This document shows positions 34,476-43,235 of a stretch of 64,000 bases of DNA, one piece after another. Position numbers and translations under genes: made by a program. Position 1 is the first letter of the stretch; the number at the start of each line of letters is the position of its first letter. The notes below the pieces were generated by a model, which ran no database searches, was not told the DNA's origin, and saw only the letters and a list, made by a program, of their open reading frames with translations. This DNA is from Lewinella sp. 4G2. GTDB lineage: Bacteria; Bacteroidota; Bacteroidia; Chitinophagales; Saprospiraceae. The DNA is taken from positions 466,281 to 530,280 of the forward strand of contig NZ_LVWJ02000019.1 in assembly GCF_001625015.1 (NCBI RefSeq). The letters are read 5' to 3'.

Positions 34476-36605
34476 ATGTCTAATAGCTTTACCAAATTAC
34501 TTTTTCTGTTACTCGCAACGTTCGGCCTGTCGTTAACCGTGACGGCCCAGCGTAACTGTGGTTCGATGGACGTCCTCGAACAACAGATCCAGGCGGACCC
34601 CGCGCGGGCCGCTAACCTCGAAGCCCTCGAGAAATTCACTCGGTCCTTTAAGGTTCAGGAAGGTCAGAAGGCCATTCTCACCATCCCCGTCGTGGTGCAC
34701 GTAGTCTACCGGACCAACACTGAGAACATCTCCCTCAGCCAGATCCAGAGCCAGATGCAGGTGCTCAATGATGACTTCCGCCGCCTCAACGCGGATGCCG
34801 ACGGCCGTTGGTCACAAGCCGCCGACACGGAGATCGAATTCTGCCTCGCGACGGTGGACCCGAACGGGAACGCAACGGATGGCATCATCCGGAAATCCAC
34901 CAACGTAAATGGCTTCGGTACGAATGATGCCGTAAAACGCGCCAGCTCCGGCGGCTCCAATGCCTGGCCGGCAGCCGACTACATGAATATGTGGGTCTGT
35001 AACGTCGGTGGTGGCATCCTCGGCTACGCCCAGTTCCCCGGCGGCCCCGCCGCTACGGACGGCGTGGTGATGGATTACCGCTACTTCGGCACGGTGGGCA
35101 CGGCGACGGCGCCCTTCAACCTGGGCCGGACGGCTACTCACGAGGTGGGCCACTACCTCAACCTACGCCACATCTGGGGCGACGGTGGTTGTGGTGCCAG
35201 CGACTTCGTCAGTGACACGCCCGATAGCGACGGCCCCAACTACGGTTGCCAGCCCAACAGCGCGGGTTGCGGCACTACGGATATGGTCCAGAATTACATG
35301 GATTACTCCGATGACGGCTGTATGAATCTCTTTACGGCCGGGCAGCGGAACCGGATGCAGGCGGCCCTCCAGGGCTCCCGCTCCAGCCTTCTATCTTCCG
35401 GCGCCTGCGGAACGCCCGGTGGCGGCGGCGGCGGCGGTGGCAGCTGTACAGATACCGAGGTAACCCTTACCCTCATTACGGACCGTTATGCTTCCGAGAC
35501 TTCCTGGACGCTGACGGGCCCCGGTGGCGTCGTGGCTTCTGGCTCCGGCTACAGCAACAGCACCTCGAATACGGAAACCTTCTGCCTGCCCGACGGCTGT
35601 TACGACTTCACGATCAACGATAGCTACGGCGACGGTATCTGCTGTGCTTACGGCAATGGCTCATACGCCCTTTCCGGTGGCGGCGTCAATGAATCCGGCG
35701 GCAGCTTCGGTTCCACTGAGACTAAGAGCTTCTGCGTGGGTGGCGGTGGCGGCCCGACCCCTACCTGTAATGATGGTGTACAAAATGGCGACGAAACCGG
35801 TGTTGATTGTGGTGGCTCCTGCACACCCTGTAATACCGGCGGTGGCGGTTGCTCCGACGTCACGTTGACCTCGGACAACTTCGAATCCAACTACGGCAAC
35901 TGGAACGACGGTGGTTCGGATTGCGTCCGCAGTACCATCCGCCCCATTCAGGGTGCCCGGAGCGTTTACCTCCGCGATAACACCTCTACGTCCGTACTAA
36001 CTTCCGATCCGCTGGACCTCCGCGATTTCGAAGAGTTGACGGTGGACTTTAGCTACTACCCTTACTCAATGGAAAACGGCGAAGACTTCTGGCTCCAGAT
36101 CGATAACGGCAGCGGCTTCCAGACCGTCGCTACCTGGGCACGGGGAACGGACTTTAACAACAATACGCTCTACCAGGAATCAGTGACGGTAACGGGTAAC
36201 TTCGGTGCCAACGTCCGGGTACGCTTCCGCTGTGACGCTTCCGGGAACCGGGACTACGTCCACCTGGACAACATCGTACTCGGTGGTTGCGCCAACGGCA
36301 ATGCTCGCCGTATTCCGATGCGCTCGCCCTCCACTGACTTTGAGCCGGCAGAATCCGACGACTTTACGGAGGATATTTCCATCAACGTGTACCCGAACCC
36401 CGCCCGGGGTGCCTTTACGGTAGACGTGAACGAGGGAGGCCTGCAGGCTCACCTCACGGATATTTCCGGCCGTCTGCTACTGAAAGCGCAGTTGACGGAA
36501 GGCACGAACCGCATTGAAGCCGGCGATCTGGCCGAAGGCATCTACCTCCTCGTCGTGGAAGATGGTGACGGCTTCCGCGAGGTGACGAAGGTGGTGCTGC
36601 GGTAA
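34476..36605 (+). CDS. Secreted M43 (pappalysin/ulilysin-type) zinc metalloprotease with T9SS sorting domain
   Basis: 709 residues with a signal peptide (LLFLLLATFGLSLTVTAQ). The propeptide and catalytic domain carry the extended zinc motif HEVGHYLNLRHIWG (HExxHxxxxxHxxG) and the later NYMDYSDDGCMNLF Met-turn. A Gly-run linker (GGGGGGGG) leads to a Cys-rich module ending in the repeated C-DGC pattern and SYGDGICC. A CNDGVQNGDETGVDCGG segment follows, then a MAM/CBM-like domain and the sorting tail VYPNPARGAF, LTDISGRLLL, LAEGIYLLVV. It is likely an exported, surface or free endopeptidase. Confidence 0.93.
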   Translation: MSNSFTKLLFLLLATFGLSLTVTAQRNCGSMDVLEQQIQADPARAANLEALEKFTRSFKVQEGQKAILTIPVVVHVVYRTNTENISLSQIQSQMQVLNDDFRRLNADADGRWSQAADTEIEFCLATVDPNGNATDGIIRKSTNVNGFGTNDAVKRASSGGSNAWPAADYMNMWVCNVGGGILGYAQFPGGPAATDGVVMDYRYFGTVGTATAPFNLGRTATHEVGHYLNLRHIWGDGGCGASDFVSDTPDSDGPNYGCQPNSAGCGTTDMVQNYMDYSDDGCMNLFTAGQRNRMQAALQGSRSSLLSSGACGTPGGGGGGGGSCTDTEVTLTLITDRYASETSWTLTGPGGVVASGSGYSNSTSNTETFCLPDGCYDFTINDSYGDGICCAYGNGSYALSGGGVNESGGSFGSTETKSFCVGGGGGPTPTCNDGVQNGDETGVDCGGSCTPCNTGGGGCSDVTLTSDNFESNYGNWNDGGSDCVRSTIRPIQGARSVYLRDNTSTSVLTSDPLDLRDFEELTVDFSYYPYSMENGEDFWLQIDNGSGFQTVATWARGTDFNNNTLYQESVTVTGNFGANVRVRFRCDASGNRDYVHLDNIVLGGCANGNARRIPMRSPSTDFEPAESDDFTEDISINVYPNPARGAFTVDVNEGGLQAHLTDISGRLLLKAQLTEGTNRIEAGDLAEGIYLLVVEDGDGFREVTKVVLR

Positions 36606-36622
36606 CCCGGAGTAACCAAGCC

Positions 36623-36685
36623 TTCACCTTCGGGTGAACACTAAAGCAGCCCGGCTACGAATGATCGTAGCCGGGCTGCTCTATT
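36623..36685 (+). terminator. Double hairpin terminator of the M43 gene
   Basis: A small TTCACC-TTCG-GGTGAA hairpin (36623-36638) is followed by a perfect 15-bp stem, 36646-36660 with 36665-36679, with an ATGA loop and a TCTATTT tail. Confidence 0.88.
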
Positions 36686-36713
36686 TAAGGAGGATTCTAG
36701 ATGGTGCCTCTAC

Positions 36714-37541
36714 TTACAACCAGCGTAGGAAGTCGATGATGACCTTGCCCCAGGTTTCGGGGTTGTGCTGCCCGTCGGGCACTTCTACGTAGGTGAAGTC
36801 CGTGTTTTCGCGGAGCCCTTTTTCGGTAAGGGCGGCCATGAGTTGGAGGGTATCGTCGATGGCGTCGATGATCCCATTATTGTTCCGGTCGGAAGTTTCG
36901 TCGTCAGTACCGGCCATGAACCAGAAGCGGACGGGTGGGGCCTTTTTTGCTTTGCGTACGTAATCGTGCACGATCAGGTCGCGGTCGGGGAACTTTTTGG
37001 TGAAGGCTTTCTTCCGCCACCAGAGGGAGCCGCTGAAGATGCCGGCGGCGCCGAACTCCGAGGGGTTGTGCCAGGCCAGGTCGAAGGCACTAAGGCCACC
37101 AAGGCTGAAGCCGGCAATGGCACGCTTGCCGGGGTTGTGAAAGATGTTGTACCGGTCCTCCAACCAGGGGATGAGCTCTTCGCGCAGGAAGGTCTGGTAT
37201 TGCTCGGACTGGTCGCCACGTTGTTGGTAATCCAGCCGGCCGGCCGTGCCGTATTCCCGCATCCGATCTCCAGCGTGGACGCCGACGATGAGGACGTTGC
37301 TCAGTACGTCATCGTTATACGCTTGGCGGAGTTGGTCCTCGAGGTTCATCCGTGCTAAATCCTGCCCGTCGTTGAAAACCACGAGGGAGAGCAGGCGCCA
37401 GGGAGGTACGGCGGGGCGGTAGACGTCGATCATCACGTCACGGTCCAGGGCGTGGCCGGGCATCAGGAAGGACCGTTTAATGACCTGGCGGCGGCTGGAG
37501 AGCACGCTGCCGAGAATTTGCCGGACGTAGGAAAAAGCCAT
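36714..37541 (-). CDS. Esterase (enterochelin-esterase-like alpha/beta hydrolase)
   Basis: 275 residues, no signal peptide, so cytoplasmic. Motifs: RLLSLVVFNDGQDL (oxyanion strand), the nucleophile GFSLGGLSAFD, acid candidates in MAGTDDETSDRNNN, and the catalytic His in PDGQHNPETW. The substrate is unknown. It is divergent from a second hydrolase gene at 37795, with an element copy in between. The two may handle related esters, which is inference. Confidence 0.85.
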   Translation of the reverse strand: MAFSYVRQILGSVLSSRRQVIKRSFLMPGHALDRDVMIDVYRPAVPPWRLLSLVVFNDGQDLARMNLEDQLRQAYNDDVLSNVLIVGVHAGDRMREYGTAGRLDYQQRGDQSEQYQTFLREELIPWLEDRYNIFHNPGKRAIAGFSLGGLSAFDLAWHNPSEFGAAGIFSGSLWWRKKAFTKKFPDRDLIVHDYVRKAKKAPPVRFWFMAGTDDETSDRNNNGIIDAIDDTLQLMAALTEKGLRENTDFTYVEVPDGQHNPETWGKVIIDFLRWL

Positions 37542-37702
37542 GTAGATCGGGTGGTTAAGCGTTGGTGCCCACGAGTTATGGCACCATTGCTACTCGGAAC
37601 GTAGCAGCTTGGGAGCGGGTTTCAAGTGTTTGCAAAATAGTCTTGGCTCGTGCGTTTAATTCCGGTGCCGTCCGCTTGGTCATTTTCTCCTCCCCATTAC
37701 GT

Positions 37703-37720
37703 GGCACCCGCGGCAGCGCC
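37703..37720 (-). repeat. 18-bp dispersed element, copy 8 (divergent intergenic)
   Basis: GGCACCCGCGGCAGCGCC followed by CGGATGAAAAGTGCG, a right flank shared with copy 1. It lies between two divergent esterase genes. Confidence 0.88.
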
Positions 37721-37794
37721 CGGATGAAAAGTGCGGGAGCGCAGACCTGATTTTTTAGAATCGCTGATTACCTTGTGGGCATACACCCCGCACA

Positions 37795-38499
37795 ATGAAA
37801 GAGACGTATACCGAATTTTACAGCCACCATCTGGGCCACAACGTAAAGATGCTCACCTTTGGCGACCGTGGGTACCCGCTGGTGATCTTCCCAACGACGC
37901 TGGGCAGCTACTTTGAAGCGAAGGATCGGGGGATGATCGAAAGCATCCGGTGGTTCGTAGAGCGGGGGTTCATCCAGGTATTTTGCCCGGATAGTATTAA
38001 CAACGAGAGTTGGTACGCAAAGATCCACCCGCGGCACAAGGTGTTGCGCCACATTCAGTACGACCGCTTTCTGGCCGAGGAATTTATCCCCCAGATCCGT
38101 TGGAACACCGGCACGGGGAAAGTAGCCTGTTGCGGCATCAGCTTCGGAGGGTTCAGCGCGAGCAACTTCGCTTTCCGCCACCCGGAGATGGTGAGCCACC
38201 TGATCTGTTTGAGCGGTGCCTTCAGCATCAAATCCTTCATGCACGGGTACTACGACGATGACGTGTATTTCAACAACCCGGCTGACTTCGTGCAGGGCGC
38301 CAACGACCCCGCGATCTGGGAGATGAACATCATCCTCGGAACGAGCAACTGGGATATCTGCCTGGATAACAACCTGAAGTTCAGCAAAACCTTACGGGAA
38401 CGCAACATCCCCCACTGGCTCGACGTGCGGGGCGACGTGGAGCACGACTGGCCGCTGTGGTTAGAAATGCTGCCGCACTACGTGAGTTTTATTAAGTAG
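37795..38499 (+). CDS. Esterase-like alpha/beta hydrolase
   Basis: 234 residues. YPLVIFPTTLGSYFE (oxyanion region), the nucleophile CCGISFGGFSASN and the late His in GDVEHDWPLWL define an esterase-family serine hydrolase without a signal peptide. It differs from the neighbouring esterase (36714) in sequence but has a comparable core. The start is the first in-frame ATG after the element; nothing upstream extends it. It is convergent with the SAM-hydrolase-family gene. Confidence 0.85.
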   Translation: MKETYTEFYSHHLGHNVKMLTFGDRGYPLVIFPTTLGSYFEAKDRGMIESIRWFVERGFIQVFCPDSINNESWYAKIHPRHKVLRHIQYDRFLAEEFIPQIRWNTGTGKVACCGISFGGFSASNFAFRHPEMVSHLICLSGAFSIKSFMHGYYDDDVYFNNPADFVQGANDPAIWEMNIILGTSNWDICLDNNLKFSKTLRERNIPHWLDVRGDVEHDWPLWLEMLPHYVSFIK

Positions 38500-38524
38500 A
38501 GACTGGCGACTAGCTATCTAAGGT

Positions 38525-39304
38525 CTACTCAAACTGTACTTGCACCATATCCTCCTCCTGAATGCTGAGAAGGGATGCGGCGCGGCCAGAATTGATGGCT
38601 ACCTCGAGGAAGCCATCCGAACTGAAGCGGCAGAGGGTCTCCCCCTGCTCCACGTCGTGGTAATCCTCACTCAGGTGGACGAGGGGCACCATTCGTTTAA
38701 TCAGTAGCTGAAAGGGGCGGCCCTGGCCGATCTCATCAAAACGGTCGCGGGTAATGTTGGTCGTTACGTTATCGTAACGGTCGATGAAACTGACGGTGCC
38801 GCGGATGTAGTCCGGACCAATGACGGGCTGAAAGGCCAACCGTTCGGTAAATTTCTTAAGGGGCAGGCCGACTTCGTAAAAGGGCTTTTCCTCCGCGATG
38901 TGGCCGATCGCCTTGGCGTAAATAGCGGGTAGGGAGGTGATGCCCTTGAGGCCGTCCAGCACGTAGGTTTCTTCCGGCGTCTCGTCGAAGATCAGGCTGA
39001 ACATTCCATTATCGGGCCCGACGAAGAAGTGGCGATCGTGCAAGATGGCCAGGAACCGGCTCTTCACCTTGTAGAAGTCGTTGACGCTGAGCAGGTGGAT
39101 CGTGCCTTCCGGAAATTGCCGCCACACCCGTTTAAAGATGAAGGCGGCCCGCACGATATCGTAGGGTGGTATTTCGTGGGTGACGTCCACCAACCGGCAC
39201 GACGGGGCGGCCGTGATTAGGTGAGCCTTCAGCCGGGGGAGGTGAAAGTCTTCGTGGCCAAAATCCGTAGTAAGAGTAATGACGGGTGTGTTCGGTTGAG
39301 CCAT
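38525..39304 (-). CDS. SAM hydrolase (S-adenosyl-L-methionine hydroxide adenosyltransferase) family protein
   Basis: 259 residues from ATG 39304 (MAQPNTPV); the upstream ATG at 39346 adds 14 unlikely residues. The DUF62 family is evident from ITLTTDFGHEDFHL, VDVTHEIPPYDI, FFVGPDNGMFSL and YDNVTTNITRDRF. These enzymes hydrolyse SAM to adenosine and methionine; the halogenases of the family use chloride or fluoride instead. I cannot see the specific insert of halogenases, so hydrolase is the safer call. No operon partner. Confidence 0.88.
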   Translation of the reverse strand: MAQPNTPVITLTTDFGHEDFHLPRLKAHLITAAPSCRLVDVTHEIPPYDIVRAAFIFKRVWRQFPEGTIHLLSVNDFYKVKSRFLAILHDRHFFVGPDNGMFSLIFDETPEETYVLDGLKGITSLPAIYAKAIGHIAEEKPFYEVGLPLKKFTERLAFQPVIGPDYIRGTVSFIDRYDNVTTNITRDRFDEIGQGRPFQLLIKRMVPLVHLSEDYHDVEQGETLCRFSSDGFLEVAINSGRAASLLSIQEEDMVQVQFE

Positions 39305-39502
39305 GGCAGGAGTTGGGCCGGAGGTACGCTGTTCGTTTGTCGGCAAGCGAAGGTACGGCGAAAGGGCTTGGCGGGTGGAGGCACTTTGTTAGTCCCATTC
39401 TCTCTTGAAAAGCGCGTGGAGTGCCCCTGGATGAGTCCTTCACGCCGCAACCTTTAGGCCGCCTTTCCCGTTTGCTTGGCCTGAGTCAGTACCTAAATTC
39501 GG

Positions 39503-40567
39503 GTGCGACGTAAACCTATTCGTTTGAGCGAAATCGAACTCTCCATCAGTGGCGTAGATCCGCTGGCCCTATTGGGTGGAAACAATAAGAAACTTAACAT
39601 AATTCGCGATGGCTTCCCCGACGTCAAAATCACGCAGCGGGGCACCAACGTCAAGATCAAGGGCGGTCCGAAGGACTCCCAAAAGGTAAAGCACCACCTC
39701 GAGCTCATGATGCGCCTGTTGCAGGATAACCGCGAGCTCACTACCCAAACCGTAGAGGATATTATGGCGGGAGAAAACCCCTTCATCACCAAACTAGGCC
39801 CCGGGGCGTCCAACAAAACCATTTTGTACGGACTGAGTGGCAAGCCCATCAAAGCCCGTACCGCCAACCAGGCTAAACTCGTGGAATCCGCGGCGAAGAA
39901 CGACATCGTCTTTGCCGTCGGGCCCGCCGGTACCGGTAAGACGTACACCGCCGTGGCGCTGGCCGTCCGGGCACTGAAGACGAAGGCCGTTAAGAAGATC
40001 ATCCTCACCCGCCCCGCCGTCGAGGCCGGAGAGAGCCTTGGTTTCTTGCCGGGTGATCTGCAGGACAAGATCGACCCCTACCTACGCCCGCTTTACGATG
40101 CGTTGGACGATATGATCCCCGCTGACCGGCAAGCGAAATTCCGGGAGGAGCGCATTATTGAGATCGCTCCCCTCGCCTACATGCGGGGCCGGACGCTGGA
40201 CAACTGTTTCGTCATCATGGACGAAGCTCAGAACACGACCACCAGCCAGCTAAAGATGTTTTTGACGCGCCTCGGCCCTTCGGCAAAGGCGATCATCACC
40301 GGAGACTTGAGCCAGGTAGATTTGCCACGTAATCAGCAGTCCGGTCTGCGCCGGGCGGTGAAGATCCTCGGCCCCATTAAGGGCGTTGGCGTAGTGAAGT
40401 TGACGGCTGATGACGTTGTCCGCCACCGGTTGGTTAAATCCATCATCAAAGCATACGACGCGGATGATAAGGAAGAAGGCCGCGGCAAATACGCCGACCG
40501 GGATGGTGGGACGTTTGAGCGTTTGGGGGCGCCGGCGCGTTCGCGGGATGGGAGAGAGGACAGATAA
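39503..40567 (+). CDS. phoH: PhoH family ATPase
   Basis: 354 residues. Walker A GPAGTGKTYTAVA (about 134-146), LTRPAVEAGESLGFLPGD, Walker B CFVIMDEAQNTT and TGDLSQVDLPR are the classical PhoH/YbeZ motifs. An N-terminal KH-like region precedes them (INI-type segment LNIIRDGFPDVKITQRG). It is thought to act in RNA metabolism and stress, often with YbeY, which is not in the window. It ends at a perfect terminator. Confidence 0.93.
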   Translation: MRRKPIRLSEIELSISGVDPLALLGGNNKKLNIIRDGFPDVKITQRGTNVKIKGGPKDSQKVKHHLELMMRLLQDNRELTTQTVEDIMAGENPFITKLGPGASNKTILYGLSGKPIKARTANQAKLVESAAKNDIVFAVGPAGTGKTYTAVALAVRALKTKAVKKIILTRPAVEAGESLGFLPGDLQDKIDPYLRPLYDALDDMIPADRQAKFREERIIEIAPLAYMRGRTLDNCFVIMDEAQNTTTSQLKMFLTRLGPSAKAIITGDLSQVDLPRNQQSGLRRAVKILGPIKGVGVVKLTADDVVRHRLVKSIIKAYDADDKEEGRGKYADRDGGTFERLGAPARSRDGREDR

Positions 40568-40595
40568 GCCAACTGTTCCACACATCACAATTCCA

Positions 40596-40636
40596 CTGAA
40601 AGCCAACTACCTAAGTAGTTGGCTTTCAGTTTTTTA
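40596..40636 (+). terminator. Intrinsic terminator of phoH
   Basis: A perfect 15-bp stem CTGAAAGCCAACTAC / GTAGTTGGCTTTCAG with a CTAA loop, followed by six T. Confidence 0.93.
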
Positions 40637-40870
40637 CCTTAATTTTAAGTGATAATTCTGACAAATTTTGCGTCAGCGAGGTCTTTTAAGTGATTGATCC
40701 TTATTCCTATTGCAGGCTGACCTTTGCAAGGCAACGGCAATTTGCTTTTCCCCAGGGAGTAATCTAACCCTGAATAATGGATCATCAGCCCTCGTTCATA
40801 GGCTGTCCATCCGATTAGGCCTGGGGTGAATTACTGGCGCTCAATTACTTAACCACCAAAACACAATGCT

Positions 40871-41017
40871 TTGGAAGCTATATTAGGATTACTTAGTCCA
40901 GAACAGGTTGACCTTATCCTGGACACTTACGATTCTCTTGAAACCTGGTACAATCAGGTCATCATCACTATTGGAGATACAATTGACAGCATCGTGATTG
41001 AGGACGTACTACTTTAA
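40871..41017 (+). CDS. Possible small ORF with TTG start, unknown
   Basis: In an AT-rich gap, a frame from TTG 40871 to TAA 41015-41017 gives 48 residues, including PEQVDLILDTYDSLETWYNQ and ending SIVIEDVLL. The acidic, helix-prone composition is more protein-like than chance, but no ATG start exists and the frame closes just upstream. It may be a gene remnant. The rest of 40640-41041 shows nothing I recognise. Confidence 0.25.
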   Translation: MEAILGLLSPEQVDLILDTYDSLETWYNQVIITIGDTIDSIVIEDVLL

Positions 41018-41041
41018 GCGTATCGTTGGTGCCCCATCGGG

Positions 41042-42550
41042 TCACTTTACCCCCGCCAAGTGCCGCATGATGATCTGCCAGAGGTTTTCGTAGACGATGA
41101 TCTCCAAATCATTCTGTGGCCCGGTTGCCAGCGCCTCCCGCATGCGGGTGAGGGTGCGGGCAGATTTCCGTTCCGCCGCGATACTGTTGAAATTGGCCTG
41201 GATAACGATCAGTAACAATTTGAAGAAAGCGTTATTTCTGAGGTTATTATCATCTTTTAGGTAACGGTTGCAGTAGATGGCCAAGGCATCCGTTCGGTCG
41301 ATGACCGCATCGTATTTACCCTGGAGAATAAGGATCACCGCCTGAAGGATCAGGATTTGAATGTTCGTCCCCTGCTTATTGCGGATGTTGGCCGGCACGT
41401 TGTTGAGGAAACTACTCAGCCGGAACCGTTTGATCTTGGGCCAGCCCGGCCGCACCACGATCTCACCGGCCAGGATGAGCATTTGGATATAAGCGGTGAG
41501 GATGGTCCAGAATTCCTGGTGGCGGGCCGTCAGCAGTTTCTTCAGGCCACGTTTTTCCACCTCGGCGTAGGCCTGATAGGCATGGTCGTAGTTTTCGGTG
41601 AGCAAACTTAGCCGGATGGTGTATTCGTAGAGTTTGAGCTCGTTGATCGTCCCGCGCGGCACCCACTGGCTGGCGGCTTCGATTTGTTTTTGCCCCAGGG
41701 CGAAATCACGCAGCTTAGTGGTGCAGTCCACCCGCACGAGTGCCAGCATGGCGATGGAAGTCATGCTCACACCGTGACAGCGTTGAATGGCTTCCATTCC
41801 CTTTTCGGCGCTGTGGATGGCTTCCAGGTATTTGCCCTGGTACATATAGCTGGCCAGTTCCGTTTGGGTGAACATCGTTTGCACTAGCGACACGTTCGGG
41901 TTGCGTTGCTGAAGTGGGCGATCCAACTCCGTGAACTTGGCGGCCATTTCACCGATCTTCAGGGGCGACCGGTGGTTGGCATACACCTGGTTCCTGATGG
42001 CCCGGTAGTGGGCCGTGATAACGTCGAGGTCCTGACAAACCTTACTATAGTGCAGGTATAAATCGTGGTACTTGGTGAAGAGTTGTTCGTTATAGGCGAC
42101 ACCCAGATAGAGGCTACTGAGTACATCTACCAGACCAAAGTTGAGCCGTGCATTCTCGTAGTGTTGTACCCGGCGAAAGGTTTGGGAGGCCACCTCACGG
42201 GCGGCGGAATACAGGCGGCGCCGGGTTAAGATCCGGGCCACTTCGAGTTGCCGATAGCCGTGTTCGTAGGCTTCGTCGTAAGTCCGGTATTTTGGTTGCA
42301 TGGCCTGGTTGATCAGGATGGCCTTGATCAGGTAGCGGTTCAGCCGGCTCCGGATGGCGCGGTACCGATTATCAGTCGTAGCGACTTCCCCTCCGTAGAG
42401 TTGATCGACGGCCATTTGCTCCGTGCCCCCGGCTTGGAGGATGGAATGCAGGGTAAACACCAGGGTGTTTTTTTGCTGCTCGGTCTCCCCCATCGCCGTG
42501 AGAAGTGCCTCGGGGCTCACGTGGGGCACAAGTTCAAGGGTTGTATTCAT
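41042..42550 (-). CDS. Large helical-repeat protein, unknown
   Basis: 502 residues, no signal peptide or membrane segment. The sequence is almost entirely helical with TPR/SEL-like helix pairs, for example RQLEVARILTRRRLYSAARE, KYLEAIHSAEKGMEAIQR and LTENYDHAYQAYAEVEKRG. It is basic and rich in Arg/Tyr. Paralogous helical proteins of this size recur in Saprospiria genomes without a known role; that memory is the only family hint. It is monocistronic. Confidence 0.75.
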   Translation of the reverse strand: MNTTLELVPHVSPEALLTAMGETEQQKNTLVFTLHSILQAGGTEQMAVDQLYGGEVATTDNRYRAIRSRLNRYLIKAILINQAMQPKYRTYDEAYEHGYRQLEVARILTRRRLYSAAREVASQTFRRVQHYENARLNFGLVDVLSSLYLGVAYNEQLFTKYHDLYLHYSKVCQDLDVITAHYRAIRNQVYANHRSPLKIGEMAAKFTELDRPLQQRNPNVSLVQTMFTQTELASYMYQGKYLEAIHSAEKGMEAIQRCHGVSMTSIAMLALVRVDCTTKLRDFALGQKQIEAASQWVPRGTINELKLYEYTIRLSLLTENYDHAYQAYAEVEKRGLKKLLTARHQEFWTILTAYIQMLILAGEIVVRPGWPKIKRFRLSSFLNNVPANIRNKQGTNIQILILQAVILILQGKYDAVIDRTDALAIYCNRYLKDDNNLRNNAFFKLLLIVIQANFNSIAAERKSARTLTRMREALATGPQNDLEIIVYENLWQIIMRHLAGVK

Positions 42551-42681
42551 CGATCTAAGGTAGAAAATGAATCACAATCCATTAACTTTATCCTACTACA
42601 ATCAACTGACAATCAACTATATAAATTTTTTAACTTCCTGAAATAGGGGGAAAACAGGCGTCACCAATCACTGTTTTTTGA

Positions 42682-42714
42682 TTGTTTTCCACGCTCAGCT
42701 TGCCCCTACCTTGG
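42682..42714 (+). promoter_or_regulatory. Candidate promoter for a small RNA
   Basis: TTG (42682-42684), a 22-bp spacer and TACCTTGG (42707-42714), close to TAnnTTTG. There is no open reading frame downstream before a strong terminator. Confidence 0.4.
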
Positions 42715-42719
42715 TACCA

Positions 42720-42878
42720 TCAAAGAATCACAGCACCTGTACTGACTGGAATCACACAGTGCTACTGGCCCGCAAGGGTTTATACGTTTGAGTTGTTGTT
42801 TAGTATTTAGTTGGTGCCATGGCCACGTTTCTCATGAAAGATTGAAGACGACCCAATAATGGCCATGGCACCTTTTTT
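42720..42878 (+). ncRNA. Candidate small non-coding RNA, about 158 nt
   Basis: The 685-bp gap 42551-43235 lacks an obvious gene, but a promoter-like motif is followed by about 158 nt ending in a strong terminator. The RNA can form AGCAC...GTGCT (about 42733-42762) and a perfect 13-bp terminator stem whose arms carry CCATGG. No riboswitch or known family was recognised. The evidence is promoter plus terminator plus absence of coding frames. Confidence 0.4.
42813..42878 (+). terminator. Strong terminator of the candidate small RNA
   Basis: GGTGCCATGGCCA (42813-42825) pairs perfectly with TGGCCATGGCACC (42860-42872), followed by six T. The loop is 34 nt long. Confidence 0.8.
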
Positions 42879-42925
42879 AGCCCTCTTAGAATTGCACCTC
42901 CCATTCACATTCACGGCTAGTATTT

Positions 42926-42958
42926 GCCCCGCAGCTAACGAACCTTGTTAGCCGGGGC
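42926..42958. other. Hairpin GCCCCG-CAGCTAAC / GTTAGC-CGGGGC
   Basis: A 12-14 bp stem with a 7-nt loop and a small bulge, not followed by a T-run. It lies 25 bp before element copy 9. Its role is unknown; it could be a terminator remnant or part of a larger repeat unit. Confidence 0.5.
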
Positions 42959-42983
42959 TTCGTGTTTACTTGCCCTTCTGCAC

Positions 42984-43001
42984 GGCACCCGCGGCAGCGC
43001 C
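42984..43001 (-). repeat. 18-bp dispersed element, copy 9 (left member of an inverted pair)
   Basis: GGCACCCGCGGCAGCGCC. The left flank CGTGTTTACTTGCCCTT is shared with copy 1. Together with copy 10 it forms an inverted pair 86 bp apart. Confidence 0.88.
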
Positions 43002-43087
43002 ATATTTCTACATTTGTGCCCCTACAACTGCCTCAACTAGTCTGCTAAAGACCCTACCCACAGGGCATTAGCCGAATTAGACGAGTT

Positions 43088-43105
43088 GGCGCTGACGCAG
43101 GTGCC
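43088..43105 (+). repeat. 18-bp dispersed element, copy 10 (right member of an inverted pair)
   Basis: GGCGCTGACGCAGGTGCC, with GA at the variable dinucleotide as in the hisS copy. It lies upstream of the YtxH-type gene. Confidence 0.85.
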
Positions 43106-43235
43106 AGGTAATTGGGGAAATAAAGCCAGCCCTAAAAATTTTGGGGCGGACAACGAACAAACTTGAGTGCCGACGCGCTTAATTGGCAGGGATAACACGA
43201 AGTTGCCCCGCTCACATAACCAAAATCTAAGCATA

